The notes: generated by a model not told the origin, from the letters alone. Shown: positions 47,906 to 57,136, counted from the stretch's first letter. The stretch: DNA of 64,000 nucleotides from Anaerotignum propionicum (GCF_024461735.1 NZ_JANGAD010000004.1:124001-188000); one strand, 5' to 3'. Translations and numbers: made by a program.

Positions 47906-48886
47906 ATGAAAATTGCTTTTTTTGACACCAAGTCTTATTGGAAAGACTCTTTCGGTCCTGTGGCTGAAAAATATGGTTATGAAGTTACTTTCTTTAATGA
48001 AAGATTGACACCTGCAACAGCACATTTAGCAGCAGGTCATGATGCTACATGTTCTTTCGTTAATGATGAAGTTCCCGCTGAAGCTGTACATAAATTAAAA
48101 GACTTGGGCGTTAAGGTTCTGTTATTACGTTGTGCAGGTTTTGATAGTGTCGATTTGGCTGCTGCAAAAGAATGCGGTTTGCCTGTGCTTAGAGTACCTG
48201 CGTACTCCCCTGAATCAGTTGCGGAACAAGGCGCTGCTTTGTTGATGGCTGTAAACAGAAAAACACATTTGGCTTATGAAAGATCCACAAAGTTCAACTT
48301 TGACATCAATGGTTTGGACGGCGTTGCTTTGGTTGGTAGAACAGCAGGTGTTGTTGGTACCGGCAAAATTGGCCAGTGCATGATTAATATTTTAAAGGGC
48401 TTCGGCATGAACATCATTGCTTATGATGCATTCCCTAACCCTAACCTTGGTTTGGAATATGTTACATTGGATGAGCTGTATGCTCGTTCCGACGTAATTT
48501 CTCTTCACTGCCCTTTGATGCCTGCTACACGTCATATGATTAATGCAGAAGCAATCGCTAAAATGAAAGACGGCGTAATCTTGGTTAACGTTGCTCGTGG
48601 TGGTTTGGTTGATTCCGTTGCATTGGCTGATGCAATTGAAGCTGGCAAATTCCGTGGCGTTGGTATGGACGTTTGTGAAGTTGAACATGAATACTTCTTC
48701 GAAGACAGAAGCGACAAGGCTGACAAGGATGAAACTTTGGCAAGATTGCTTGCTAGTGATAAAGTTGTTGTTTCCGGTCACTTGGCATTCTTAACAGAAG
48801 AAGCTTTGACTTCCATGGCAGAAGTAACATGCGGTAATGCTAAGGCTTTCTTGGCTGGCGCAGAACTGGTTAACGAAGTAAAATAA
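47906..48886 (+). CDS. ldhA: D-2-hydroxyacid dehydrogenase (D-lactate dehydrogenase-like)
   Basis: A 326-residue NAD-dependent dehydrogenase that reduces a 2-keto acid to the D-2-hydroxy acid. Substrate-binding LLLRCAGFDSVDLAAAKE, Rossmann GTGKIG, the catalytic Arg231 in NVARGGLVD, the MDVCEVE(HE) acid and the catalytic His292 in SGHLAFLTEEAL are all seen, the His context being that of D-lactate and (R)-2-hydroxyisocaproate dehydrogenases. Codon use is biased toward few codons (GCT/GCA, GGT, TTG, AAC), unlike neighbours and typical of high expression. It stands alone between strong promoter and terminator in the place of Bacillus ctc. AGGAGGAG ribosome site. Confidence 0.9.
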   Translation: MKIAFFDTKSYWKDSFGPVAEKYGYEVTFFNERLTPATAHLAAGHDATCSFVNDEVPAEAVHKLKDLGVKVLLLRCAGFDSVDLAAAKECGLPVLRVPAYSPESVAEQGAALLMAVNRKTHLAYERSTKFNFDINGLDGVALVGRTAGVVGTGKIGQCMINILKGFGMNIIAYDAFPNPNLGLEYVTLDELYARSDVISLHCPLMPATRHMINAEAIAKMKDGVILVNVARGGLVDSVALADAIEAGKFRGVGMDVCEVEHEYFFEDRSDKADKDETLARLLASDKVVVSGHLAFLTEEALTSMAEVTCGNAKAFLAGAELVNEVK

Positions 48887-48904
48887 TCTTTTGATTTTAA
48901 ATGA

Positions 48905-48935
48905 TGAGGCGGATACGAAAGTATCCGCCTTTTTG
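48905..48935 (+). terminator. Rho-independent terminator after ldhA
   Basis: AGGCGGATAC (48907-48916) with GTATCCGCCT (48921-48930), GAAA tetraloop, then TTTT. Confidence 0.93.
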
Positions 48936-49199
48936 TATAGAAATTTTAGAATCCGTCTAAGATAAACCAATAAAGAAACGAAGAGGAACTGCTTCATTTT
49001 TTTCAGCAAAACCATTGTTATTAAGAATATGGCTATGGTATAATTGTAAAATATTCTTGAAAAGAGATTGTAAATGAACAGCTATTTCAAACATACATCT
49101 GTTTTTTACGGATTTTGGTGATAACAACATACATCTGATTCACAAGCTCTAATTCTAAAAAATTAGGGCTTTTATCTGTGTAATGGCAGGAGGATAACA
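48936..49199 (+). other. Leader region of pth-mfd
   Basis: Contains an extended -10 promoter (TTGTTA 49015-49020, TGGTATAAT to 49044), a 12-bp direct repeat AACATACATCTG at 49090-49101 and 49126-49137, and a hairpin AAGCTCTAATT (49144-49154) with AATTAGGGCTT (49161-49171) followed by TTTATCTGTG. The hairpin could act as an attenuator just before the pth ribosome site. Confidence 0.5.
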
Positions 49200-49889
49200 A
49201 TGGGACTTTTTGATAAATTTAAGAAAAACGATATAGGACAAGAGTTTTTTGTCATTGTGGGTTTAGGCAATCCCGGGCCCAAATATGAGGGCACCAAGCA
49301 CAATATTGGGTTTGATGTGGTAGACCGGCTGGGAAAGAAATATAATATAGAGATTGATAAATTTAAACACAAGGCATTGATCGGCGATGGAATCATTGAA
49401 GGAAGACGGGTGCTTCTGGTAAAGCCACAGACCTTTATGAATCTTAGCGGAGAAAGTGTACGTGAAATTGTTAATTTTTATAAAATACCACAGGATCATT
49501 TTGTAGTAATCTATGATGATACCAGCTTACCCGTTGGCAATTTACGCATTCGTGAGAAGGGCAGCCACGGTGGGCATAATGGTATCCGTAATATCATTGC
49601 ACAAATGGGGACAGATGAGTTTTGGCGTATCAAGGTAGGCATTGGTGAGAAACCCAACGGGTGGGATTTGGCGGATTATGTTTTGGCTAGGTTTGATAAA
49701 GATGATTTGCCCATGATAGCCCAGGGAGCCGATAAAGGGGTGAGGGCTGTGGAGCTGATTTTGACTCGAGGCATTATGGATGCCATGAATCAAATGAACC
49801 AAAAGCCGAAGCCGCCCCAAAAGGAGAACCCGAAAAAGACAGCTGAGGTGAAAAAGGAAAAAGAGCCTCAGGGTGAGGTGGAGGAATGA
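49200..49889 (+). CDS. pth: Peptidyl-tRNA hydrolase, extended form
   Basis: Recycles peptidyl-tRNA by cleaving the ester bond. The catalytic core (about 16-200) has VGLGNPGPKYEGTKHNIGFDVVD with the catalytic His, KPQTFMNLSG, YDDTSLPVG and SHGGHNGI. Length is 229, longer than the usual 185-195: there is an extra N-terminal MGLFDKFKKNDIG and a Lys/Glu/Pro-rich C-terminal tail from about residue 200. AGGAGG precedes the ATG. The last four bases overlap mfd (ATGA). Order glmU-prs-x-pth-mfd is as in Bacillus. Confidence 0.95.
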   Translation: MGLFDKFKKNDIGQEFFVIVGLGNPGPKYEGTKHNIGFDVVDRLGKKYNIEIDKFKHKALIGDGIIEGRRVLLVKPQTFMNLSGESVREIVNFYKIPQDHFVVIYDDTSLPVGNLRIREKGSHGGHNGIRNIIAQMGTDEFWRIKVGIGEKPNGWDLADYVLARFDKDDLPMIAQGADKGVRAVELILTRGIMDAMNQMNQKPKPPQKENPKKTAEVKKEKEPQGEVEE

Positions 49890-52800
49890 AAACACTAACG
49901 GAGCCTTTATTGGAGCTGGAAGGTTATCAAAAAGTATTGGAAGCCATACAGAAAAATAACACCCCTGTGTTTGCAACAGGGGTTATTGATGTGGAAAAAT
50001 CCCATTTTTTATATTCCATTATGGAGCATAGTCAAAAGCCTTTGCTGATTTTGACTTATAGTGAGTTACGAGCAAGAGAGATTCTTTCTGACATGTCATT
50101 TTTTTATAAAAACCCAATCTACTATCCAGCGAAGGATATCCTTTTTTACAGTGCGGATGTGCATAGCATGGAGATGAACCGCCAAAGATTTGGAGCGATG
50201 GAGAGACTGTTATCAGGAGAGAGACCTATTATTGTTGCTTCCATGGAGGCGTTACTAGATAGATACCCCAAAAAAGAGGTATTCTCCCGGTTTATACTTA
50301 CTTTGAAAATAGGAGATATTGTTGATATCAATAAACTGACAAAGCAACTGATTTGTTTGGGTTATGAACGGGCTGAGCTTGTGGAGAGTGCAGGGCAGTT
50401 TGCTTTGCGTGGGGGTATTTTGGATATTTTTTCCTTAACCTCTGATGATGCCGTGCGAATAGAGTTTTGGGATGATGAAATTGATTCTATTCGCTTGATG
50501 GATGCCTCCAGCCAACGTTCCATAGACAAGTTGGAAGAAACCCGTATTTTTCCTATGAGAGAGTTGGTTTATGATGAGGACATGGCAGAGCAGGCTGCAA
50601 ATAAAATGGGCAAGGAATTTGCAAAATCCATGCAAAGCATGATGAAAAAAGGCCTGGCGGAAGAGGCGGAACGATTAAAAGAAAATATTGGCGAGGATGG
50701 GGAGCGTTTGCGCCTGGAAAAGAACCTTTCCAACATTGGTTCCTATATTCCTTATTTTTATGAGGATACCGTTAGCCTTTTGGACTATATACCGGAGGAT
50801 ACCCTCCTTTGCTTTGATGAACCTGAACGCATTCGAGAGCATATGAATGCCATTATGGAGGAATATGGTGAGAGCATGAAAGGCCGAATTGCCCAAGGGT
50901 ATTTGCTTCCGGGGCAGGCAAAACTTTTGTTCGACTATGTGGATATTTTGCGGCAAGGGGAGAAATTTGGGCGCATTTTACTTGCTGGGCTCAACCAGAG
51001 AACAGCAGATTTTGAACCAAAGTCTAAGGTGAATTTTGCTGTGCGCTCCACACCATCCTTCAGCAAAAGAGTTGATTTATTTTGCGAGGAATTAGAATAC
51101 TTGAGAAAAAATGAGTACCGCAGTATTGTTTTGGCGGGAACCGGCTCAAGAGCCCAGCGTATGGCAAAAGAGCTATCGGAGATGGGGATTCCTGCGGTTT
51201 ATATGGATAGCCTAGAAGCGCCAATCCCCAAGGGTGCTGTTTGGGTTGCCAAGGGCAGTCTATCTAAGGGATTTTGCTATGAATTTATCAATCTTATGGT
51301 GTTTTCAGATAGTGAGCTGTTTGGCGGGGGAGAAAAGAAGCAGAAAAAGAATAAACGAAAAAATGGTGCCGCAATAGAAAGCTTTACAGATTTAAAGCTA
51401 GGAGATTTTGTGGTACATGATAATCACGGAATCGGTATTTTTTGTGGCTTGGAAAAAATCTCTGTGGAGGGTGTTCAAAAGGATTATATGAAAATTTCCT
51501 ACCGCGATGGTGGAAATTTGTTTGTACCCGTGAATCAGATGGACATGGTACAAAAATATATTGGTAGTGGCGGTGCAGCTCCCAAGCTGAATAAGCTGGG
51601 TGGACAGGATTGGATTAAGGCGAAGGCAAAAACCCGAGCGGCGATTAAAATACTGGCGGAGGATTTGGTTGCCCTTTATGCAAAACGAGCGGCGGCAAAG
51701 GGGTACCATTACGGACCTGATACCGTGTGGCAAAGGGAGTTTGAGGAAGCCTTTCCTTATGCAGAAACAGAAGATCAGCTAAATGCCATTGAAGATGTGA
51801 AGCACGATATGGAGAGCGGCAAGGTTATGGATCGCCTAATCTGTGGTGATGTAGGGTATGGAAAAACGGAGGTTGCCATTCGTGCCGCCTTCAAAGCTGT
51901 ACAGGATGGAAAACAGGTGGCCTTTCTGGTGCCCACGACGATTTTGGCGCAACAGCACTATAACACCTTTATACAGCGTATGTCCGGTTATCCTGTCACT
52001 ATTGAATTGCTTTCTCGTTTCAGAACGCCAAAACAGCAGAAGGAAAGCTTGAAAAACTTGGAGCGAGGGTATGCTGACATTGTAATTGGAACCCATCGGA
52101 TATTATCAAAAGATGTGGGATTTAAGGACTTGGGATTGATTATTGTGGATGAGGAACAGCGCTTTGGTGTTTCACACAAGGAAAAACTGAAGCGTTTAAG
52201 GGAAAATGTGGATGTGCTCACCCTTTCTGCGACACCCATTCCCAGAACCCTGCATATGAGTCTTTCGGGAATACGAGATATGAGCCTTTTGGAGGAGCCC
52301 CCTCAGGAGAGAAGACCTGTACAGACCTATGTTATGGAAAGTAATCCTGAGTTTGTGCGAGAGGCAATTCATCGAGAGGTAGCAAGGGGCGGCCAGGTAT
52401 ATTATTTATATAATCGGGTGGACTCTATCAGCGAGGAAGCCTTCCGACTGCAGAAAATGATACCTGAGGCCAATATTGCCTTTGCCCATGGGCAAATGTC
52501 TGAACGGGAGCTGGAAGGCATTATGGAGGATTTTATCAGCGGAGAGACGGATGTATTGGTATGTACAACCATCATTGAAACAGGTATGGATATTTCCAAT
52601 GCCAATACCATTATCATTCAGGACGCCGACCGCATGGGTCTGTCTCAGCTCTATCAGCTGAGGGGGCGTGTGGGGCGCAGTAACCGCATTGCCTATGCAT
52701 ACTTGCTGTATCGCCGTGATAAAATGCTGCGAGAGGTGGCTGAAAAGCGTTTGCAAACCATACGTGAGTTTACGGAGTTTGGCTCTGGCTTTAAAATTGC

Positions 52801-53392
52801 AATGCGAGATTTGGAAATTCGTGGTGCCGGAAACCTTTTGGGGGCGGAACAGCATGGGCACATGGAATCCGTGGGGTATGATATGTATTGCCGATTGCTG
52901 GAGGAAGAAGTACAACAGCTAAAGGGTGAGGAACCAAAGGCGAAGGAAATTGAGACCACGGTGGATTTAAATATCAGCGCATACATTCCTGATTTTTATA
53001 TCAAAAATCAAGAGCAGCGTATGGAGTTATATAAGAAAATTGCTATTATCAGAACACGAGAAGAGTATTTTGACATTCAAGAGGAGATGGAAGATCGCTA
53101 TGGGGATTTACCCAAAAGTGTACAGACTCTTTTGGAGATTGTGTTGTTGAAAGGAGAAGCAAGGGAGCTTGGAATTTCTTCTATTGTACAAAAACGGGAC
53201 AGCATTCTTTTTGAGTTCCGCACAGATGGAAGTACCGACCCCATGAAGCTTACAAAAATCATTTCGGAGGGACGGGGGAAATATTTATTTACAGCCGGGG
53301 CAAATCCTTATTTAACTTTAAAACTGCCTAAGGATAAAAAAAATAAAGTATTAGAGGAAATTAAATTTCTATTAAATGCAATTAAGGGATAG
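49886..53392 (+). CDS. mfd: Transcription-repair coupling factor
   Basis: Removes stalled RNA polymerase and recruits UvrA for excision repair. The 1168-residue protein has the UvrB-like N-terminal homology region with GGILDIFSLT, the RNA-polymerase interaction domain around LGDFVVHDNHGIG, and a RecG-like translocase: Walker A GDVGYGKTE, Walker B as DEEQRFGV, SATPIPRTLHMSLSGIRD, and QLRGRVGRS, then the C-terminal TRCF domain. It is translated in coupling with pth. Confidence 0.96.
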   Translation: MKTLTEPLLELEGYQKVLEAIQKNNTPVFATGVIDVEKSHFLYSIMEHSQKPLLILTYSELRAREILSDMSFFYKNPIYYPAKDILFYSADVHSMEMNRQRFGAMERLLSGERPIIVASMEALLDRYPKKEVFSRFILTLKIGDIVDINKLTKQLICLGYERAELVESAGQFALRGGILDIFSLTSDDAVRIEFWDDEIDSIRLMDASSQRSIDKLEETRIFPMRELVYDEDMAEQAANKMGKEFAKSMQSMMKKGLAEEAERLKENIGEDGERLRLEKNLSNIGSYIPYFYEDTVSLLDYIPEDTLLCFDEPERIREHMNAIMEEYGESMKGRIAQGYLLPGQAKLLFDYVDILRQGEKFGRILLAGLNQRTADFEPKSKVNFAVRSTPSFSKRVDLFCEELEYLRKNEYRSIVLAGTGSRAQRMAKELSEMGIPAVYMDSLEAPIPKGAVWVAKGSLSKGFCYEFINLMVFSDSELFGGGEKKQKKNKRKNGAAIESFTDLKLGDFVVHDNHGIGIFCGLEKISVEGVQKDYMKISYRDGGNLFVPVNQMDMVQKYIGSGGAAPKLNKLGGQDWIKAKAKTRAAIKILAEDLVALYAKRAAAKGYHYGPDTVWQREFEEAFPYAETEDQLNAIEDVKHDMESGKVMDRLICGDVGYGKTEVAIRAAFKAVQDGKQVAFLVPTTILAQQHYNTFIQRMSGYPVTIELLSRFRTPKQQKESLKNLERGYADIVIGTHRILSKDVGFKDLGLIIVDEEQRFGVSHKEKLKRLRENVDVLTLSATPIPRTLHMSLSGIRDMSLLEEPPQERRPVQTYVMESNPEFVREAIHREVARGGQVYYLYNRVDSISEEAFRLQKMIPEANIAFAHGQMSERELEGIMEDFISGETDVLVCTTIIETGMDISNANTIIIQDADRMGLSQLYQLRGRVGRSNRIAYAYLLYRRDKMLREVAEKRLQTIREFTEFGSGFKIAMRDLEIRGAGNLLGAEQHGHMESVGYDMYCRLLEEEVQQLKGEEPKAKEIETTVDLNISAYIPDFYIKNQEQRMELYKKIAIIRTREEYFDIQEEMEDRYGDLPKSVQTLLEIVLLKGEARELGISSIVQKRDSILFEFRTDGSTDPMKLTKIISEGRGKYLFTAGANPYLTLKLPKDKKNKVLEEIKFLLNAIKG

Positions 53393-53412
53393 TCATTTGA
53401 TAATGGAGTGTG

Positions 53413-53418
53413 TATAAT
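53413..53418 (+). promoter_or_regulatory. Possible extended -10 (TGTGTATAAT) before the PrsA-like gene
   Basis: A TATAAT about 200 bases upstream of the lipoprotein ATG with no firm -35 box. The spacer 53393-53623 otherwise holds nothing recognised. Confidence 0.3.
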
Positions 53419-53623
53419 AGAAATATTAGGTGTTTTCTGAATGATTATGATTTGAATTTTTTATCTGTTTCTTTTTGGAGAGTGCATAATTTCGCTCTGA
53501 CAAAGGATAGCATATTCAAGGAAAGATTATGAAACGGAGTTTACTTTTTGAGTAGATATTTTAAAATAACAAAAGAAAAGTACTTCCTGAAAATATAAAA
53601 AAGAGAAGAAAGAGGGATAAAGC

Positions 53624-54625
53624 ATGAAGAAAAAAGGACTTCTTTGCCTGTTGGCTGCCGGCGTGATGGCTCTTTCTGCCTGTAGTGCAGATGCTGGAAA
53701 AACCAGCAAATTTAATGATGAGGTTGTCATGAAGGTTGATGGCAGAGAAATCATGAAATCAGAATATATGGTATATTTATATACAACCACAAAGAGCTTT
53801 ACTGCCGTAGGTGGTGACGATATTTGGACTATGGATTTTGATGGACAGACGGCAGATGAATTGGTGGCAGAACGCACACTGAACACCTTACAGAGTGTTA
53901 TTGCCGCAATAAAGTATGCAGAGGAAAATAATATTGCCTTAACGAAGGAGCAAAAAGAAGCGGCGGCTAAGGCATCTGAACAGTTTGTCACAAATGTGCC
54001 GGCAGAGGATATTCAGAAAATGGGAATTGATGCTAAAACATTGACTCCATTTATGGAAGGCTCCTACTTATATTCCATGGTATATCAAGCCTTAGCAGCT
54101 GAATGCGAGGTTGATGATGGGGAAAAGGCACAATATTATGAACAGAACAAGGCGCAAATGAAGGATGACTATACCACACTGGACATTGACACCATTGTTT
54201 TAAACGATTTGGATAAGGCAAATGAGGTTGTAAAGAAGGCGAAAGCTGGTGAGGACTTCAACAGCTTATTTAAAGAATATGATGTAGATGAAAATGCGAA
54301 GCAAGAGGCAGAAGGTGGCAAAATGTCCGTGTATAAAGCACAGTTTTTATCTTCTTTTGCCATGGATGCTGTTCCGGAGGTAGGTCAGATTAGTGAACCG
54401 ATTAAGATGGATAATAATTACTTTGTTGTGCGTGTGAATAAGATTACTGTTCCTGAGGACAGTGAGGTAAAGAAAATGGCGGAAACTGCTTTTGTGAATC
54501 AGAAGCAGGCGGAATATAGTGACGCCAGATTTGCTGAAATGATTGCTGCACAAAAGGTTGAATATGTGGATAAGGTTTATAACAGCCTTGAAAAGTTCCA
54601 CGATACAAAGGTTGCAAAGCAGTAG
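53624..54625 (+). CDS. prsA: Foldase-like lipoprotein, SurA/PrsA type
   Basis: A 333-residue lipoprotein with lipobox LSAC (Cys20), placing it outside the membrane. The helical N-terminal chaperone region (SurA_N-like, about 30-170) and a C-terminal parvulin-like domain (about 175-285: DYTTLDIDTIVLNDLDKANEVVKKAKAGEDFNSLFKEYDVD, then GGKMSVY and VPEVGQISEPIKMDNNYFVVRV) match PrsA-type peptidyl-prolyl isomerases, although catalytic residues cannot be confirmed. Such proteins fold secreted enzymes. AGAGGG precedes the ATG. Confidence 0.87.
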   Translation: MKKKGLLCLLAAGVMALSACSADAGKTSKFNDEVVMKVDGREIMKSEYMVYLYTTTKSFTAVGGDDIWTMDFDGQTADELVAERTLNTLQSVIAAIKYAEENNIALTKEQKEAAAKASEQFVTNVPAEDIQKMGIDAKTLTPFMEGSYLYSMVYQALAAECEVDDGEKAQYYEQNKAQMKDDYTTLDIDTIVLNDLDKANEVVKKAKAGEDFNSLFKEYDVDENAKQEAEGGKMSVYKAQFLSSFAMDAVPEVGQISEPIKMDNNYFVVRVNKITVPEDSEVKKMAETAFVNQKQAEYSDARFAEMIAAQKVEYVDKVYNSLEKFHDTKVAKQ

Positions 54626-54628
54626 TTT

Positions 54629-54674
54629 GGAGGAGTTTTTCAATCAGAAATGATTGAGAAGCTCTTCTTTTTCT
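54629..54674 (+). terminator. Terminator after the PrsA-like gene
   Basis: GAGGAG...TCAATCA pairs with TGATTGA...CTCTTC around a GAAA loop, then TTTTTC. Confidence 0.85.
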
Positions 54675-54744
54675 TTGTTGAAAAACAAGTTAGGATAGAG
54701 TATCATAAAAGAAGAGGTTTAGGAAGGGAGGAAGGGTGCATCAA

Positions 54745-54798
54745 ATGAAAGCATCCGCAGAAGATGGAAATCAAGAAGGTTTGGGCAGTGTTTTTTAG
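54745..54798 (+). CDS. Small upstream ORF overlapping the ferredoxin-like gene start
   Basis: ATG at 54745 lies 8 bases after GGGAGGAAGGG, the only strong ribosome site here, but encodes just 17 residues, ending inside the next gene in another frame. The larger gene's ATG at 54764 has no own strong site. The two may be translationally coupled. Confidence 0.35.
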   Translation: MKASAEDGNQEGLGSVF

Positions 54799-55585
54799 TC
54801 CTACAGGGGGGACGGAAAAGGTAGCAACAACTGTGGCACAAGCGGTGGCAAAAGCACTCTGCGCCGCATATGATACTTATGATTTTACATTACCACAGGG
54901 CAGAGAAAATGAGGTCGTATTTGGAGAAGGCGACTTAGTGGTTTTAGGAACCCCTGTTATTGCAGGACGGGTGCCTAATCTTTTGTTGCCTTATTTGAAG
55001 GAAAAAATAAAGGGTACAGGTGCCATTGGTGTTCCTGTTGTTTCCTTTGGAAATAGAGATTATGATGATGCGTTAATAGAACTACGCAATATCATGGAGG
55101 ATAGAGGTTTTCAAACCGTTGCAGGGGGAGCATTTATCAGTGAACACTCTTTTTCTCGCAAGCTTGGTGCAGGCAGGCCTGATGATAAAGACCTTACTTT
55201 GTTGACACAGTTTGGTGAAAAAATCGGCGTAAAAATAAATCAAGGTTGGGTATATAGCCAGCCTGCATATGTAAAAGGGGAAGAACCCATTCGCCCTTAT
55301 TTCACCCCACGAGATAGGCATGAGGGTGCAATCGATATTCGTAAGGTGAAACCTGTTACCGATGAAAGTTGCTGTAACTGCGGAATTTGTGCAGAGGTCT
55401 GTCCTATGGGGGCTATTTCAAAGGAAGATTATTCTTTGATTCCGGGAATTTGTATGAAGTGCTGTGCTTGTGTTAAAAAATGTCCCACGGGAGCAAAGTA
55501 TTTTGATGATGGGGGATTTATTTATCACAAGGAAGAGCTGGAGGAGCTTTACGAAAGAAGAGCCGAGCCGGAATTTTTTATATAG
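54764..55585 (+). CDS. Flavodoxin-fold / two-[4Fe-4S] ferredoxin fusion (EFR1-like)
   Basis: A 273-residue soluble protein. Residues about 6-150 form a flavodoxin-like domain with the FMN-phosphate loop FFSPTGGTEK and a VVSFGNRDYDDAL segment; residues about 200-245 hold two bacterial-ferredoxin clusters, CCNCGICAEVCP (from Cys203) and CMKCCACVKKCP (from Cys230). Similar EFR1-type proteins are thought to shuttle electrons, partner unknown. It is not obviously linked to neighbours. Start ATG 54764 is assigned by domain fit. Confidence 0.88.
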   Translation: MEIKKVWAVFFSPTGGTEKVATTVAQAVAKALCAAYDTYDFTLPQGRENEVVFGEGDLVVLGTPVIAGRVPNLLLPYLKEKIKGTGAIGVPVVSFGNRDYDDALIELRNIMEDRGFQTVAGGAFISEHSFSRKLGAGRPDDKDLTLLTQFGEKIGVKINQGWVYSQPAYVKGEEPIRPYFTPRDRHEGAIDIRKVKPVTDESCCNCGICAEVCPMGAISKEDYSLIPGICMKCCACVKKCPTGAKYFDDGGFIYHKEELEELYERRAEPEFFI

Positions 55586-55671
55586 TCAATACCATAGAAA
55601 GCTAATATAGCAGGCAAGGTTTGCATGAGGGACGTTACCTTTATAGAATCTAAGATTAATCAGAATGTCAT

Positions 55672-55703
55672 CGCACCTTTATCTATATAAGGGTGCTTTT
55701 ATT
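55672..55703 (+). terminator. Rho-independent terminator
   Basis: GCACCTTTAT (55673-55682) with ATAAGGGTGC (55687-55696), one G:T pair, loop CTAT, then TTTTATTTTA. Confidence 0.85.
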
Positions 55704-55760
55704 TTATATTGCACAGCCTGTTTTTTTCGAGTATGATAAACGATGAAAGGGGAGTTTTGC

Positions 55761-56660
55761 ATGAAGGTTGATGTTTCGTTGGATTTGTACCGAATTTTTT
55801 GTGCTGTGGTGCGCTCTGGGAACATGTCTGCTGCGGCCAGAGAGTTATACATTTCTCAGCCAGCGGTGAGCATGGCAATTCGGCAATTGGAGGATCGCAT
55901 GGGAAGCCCTCTTTTGATTCGCACGGCAAAAGGGGTATACCCCACTGCAGAAGGGAAGCTTCTGTATACTTATTTGGAGCAGGCTTTGGGATTGATTCAC
56001 GCCGCAGAAGAAAAATATTTTCAAATGGTAAATATGGAAATGGGTGAGTTGAAAATTGGTGCCAGTGATACAGTCATTGCAAATTTTCTCCTGCCTTATT
56101 TAGAAAAATATCATAAGCTTTATCCTGACATTAATATTAAAGTGACCAATAAAACAACCTATGAGTCCTTACGTTTATTGAAAAACGGAAGCGTGGATGT
56201 TTGTTTTATTAATTTGCCAATTAATGATGATGGGGATTTGGAGATAAGACCTTGCATTGAAATACATGATATTTTGGTTGGTGGAGAACGGTATAAGCGC
56301 CTGTCTGAGGTTGGGTTAGATCTAAAGGATTTGCCCGGCTACCCATTACTTCTATTGGAGGATTTGAGTAATTCCAGAAAATATATTGACCGCTATGCTG
56401 AAGATAATGGTGTTATATTAAACCCTATTTTGGAACTGGGCAGCAGTGACTTATTGATAAGCTTTGCCCAAATTAATTTGGGTTTGACCTATGTTATTAA
56501 GGAGTTTACAGAGGAAGCATTAAAGGAGAAACGTCTTTACGAAATTCCCATTACGCCACCATTGCCAAAGCGCAATATTGGCATGGTTCATTTAAAAAAT
56601 GTAACCCTACCTCATGCGGTAAGAGGATTTATTCAGTTAATTGAATTTCAAAAAAATTAA
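55761..56660 (+). CDS. LysR-family transcriptional regulator
   Basis: A 299-residue LTTR: N-terminal helix-turn-helix with FCAVVRSGNMSAAARELYISQPAVSMAIRQLE, then a two-lobe effector-binding domain. GAAAGGGGAG precedes ATG 55761. The gene is followed by the arsR-like gene in the same direction after 77 bases. LTTRs usually regulate a divergent neighbour; none is present, so the target is unclear (the ferredoxin-like gene is convergent-free and upstream). Confidence 0.9.
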   Translation: MKVDVSLDLYRIFCAVVRSGNMSAAARELYISQPAVSMAIRQLEDRMGSPLLIRTAKGVYPTAEGKLLYTYLEQALGLIHAAEEKYFQMVNMEMGELKIGASDTVIANFLLPYLEKYHKLYPDINIKVTNKTTYESLRLLKNGSVDVCFINLPINDDGDLEIRPCIEIHDILVGGERYKRLSEVGLDLKDLPGYPLLLLEDLSNSRKYIDRYAEDNGVILNPILELGSSDLLISFAQINLGLTYVIKEFTEEALKEKRLYEIPITPPLPKRNIGMVHLKNVTLPHAVRGFIQLIEFQKN

Positions 56661-56667
56661 ATTTGCG

Positions 56668-56711
56668 TTGACAGAAAACGTTCTTCATGATAATATATGA
56701 ATGGATGTTCA
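56668..56711 (+). promoter_or_regulatory. arsR-type promoter with SmtB/CzrA-like operator
   Basis: TTGACA (56668-56673), 17-base spacer, TAATAT (56691-56696). The operator half-sites TGAA (56698-56701) and TTCA (56708-56711) are six bases apart, the spacing of SmtB/CzrA operators, and lie at the transcription start. Confidence 0.6.
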
Positions 56712-56737
56712 AGTGTTCAGAGGAATGAGGTGATTCT

Positions 56738-57085
56738 ATGAAGCATGATTCCATCAAGCCTAGCGATATTCATGTACTTGATGAGATAGAGCAAGATTAT
56801 TTACGGGATGTTGCAGAGTTTTTTAAGGTCTTTGGGGATGTTACAAGAATCAGATTATTGCAAAGCCTTTTAGCAGGTGAAAAGAATGTTGGAGAGCTGG
56901 CTGATTGTTTAGAAATGTCCCAATCGGCTGTGAGCCATCAATTGCGGGTATTGCGTCAAAATCTATTGGTGAAATACCGTAAGGAAGGAAAGACAGTTTT
57001 CTATTCTTTGGATGACGAACACGTACAAACAATATTAGAGCAAGGTATGACTCATATTCAGCATAAACGTGGGTATACTGAGTAA
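56738..57085 (+). CDS. czrA: ArsR/SmtB-family zinc-type metalloregulator (CzrA-like)
   Basis: A 115-residue winged-helix repressor with the family helix VGELADCLEMSQSAVSHQLRVLR. The C-terminal helix carries the complete alpha5 zinc site: Asp93-x-His95, ten residues, His106-xx-His109, exactly the CzrA/SmtB spacing. No alpha3N cysteine pair typical of CadC is seen, so Zn(II) or Co(II) is the likely inducer. It precedes a Zn/Cd P-type ATPase, and both have matching operators, so it probably represses its own gene and the pump. Confidence 0.92.
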   Translation: MKHDSIKPSDIHVLDEIEQDYLRDVAEFFKVFGDVTRIRLLQSLLAGEKNVGELADCLEMSQSAVSHQLRVLRQNLLVKYRKEGKTVFYSLDDEHVQTILEQGMTHIQHKRGYTE

Positions 57086-57136
57086 AGGAATAAGGCTGTT
57101 AAATAATTATTTTGACAGCCTATCTTAAAAAACAAT

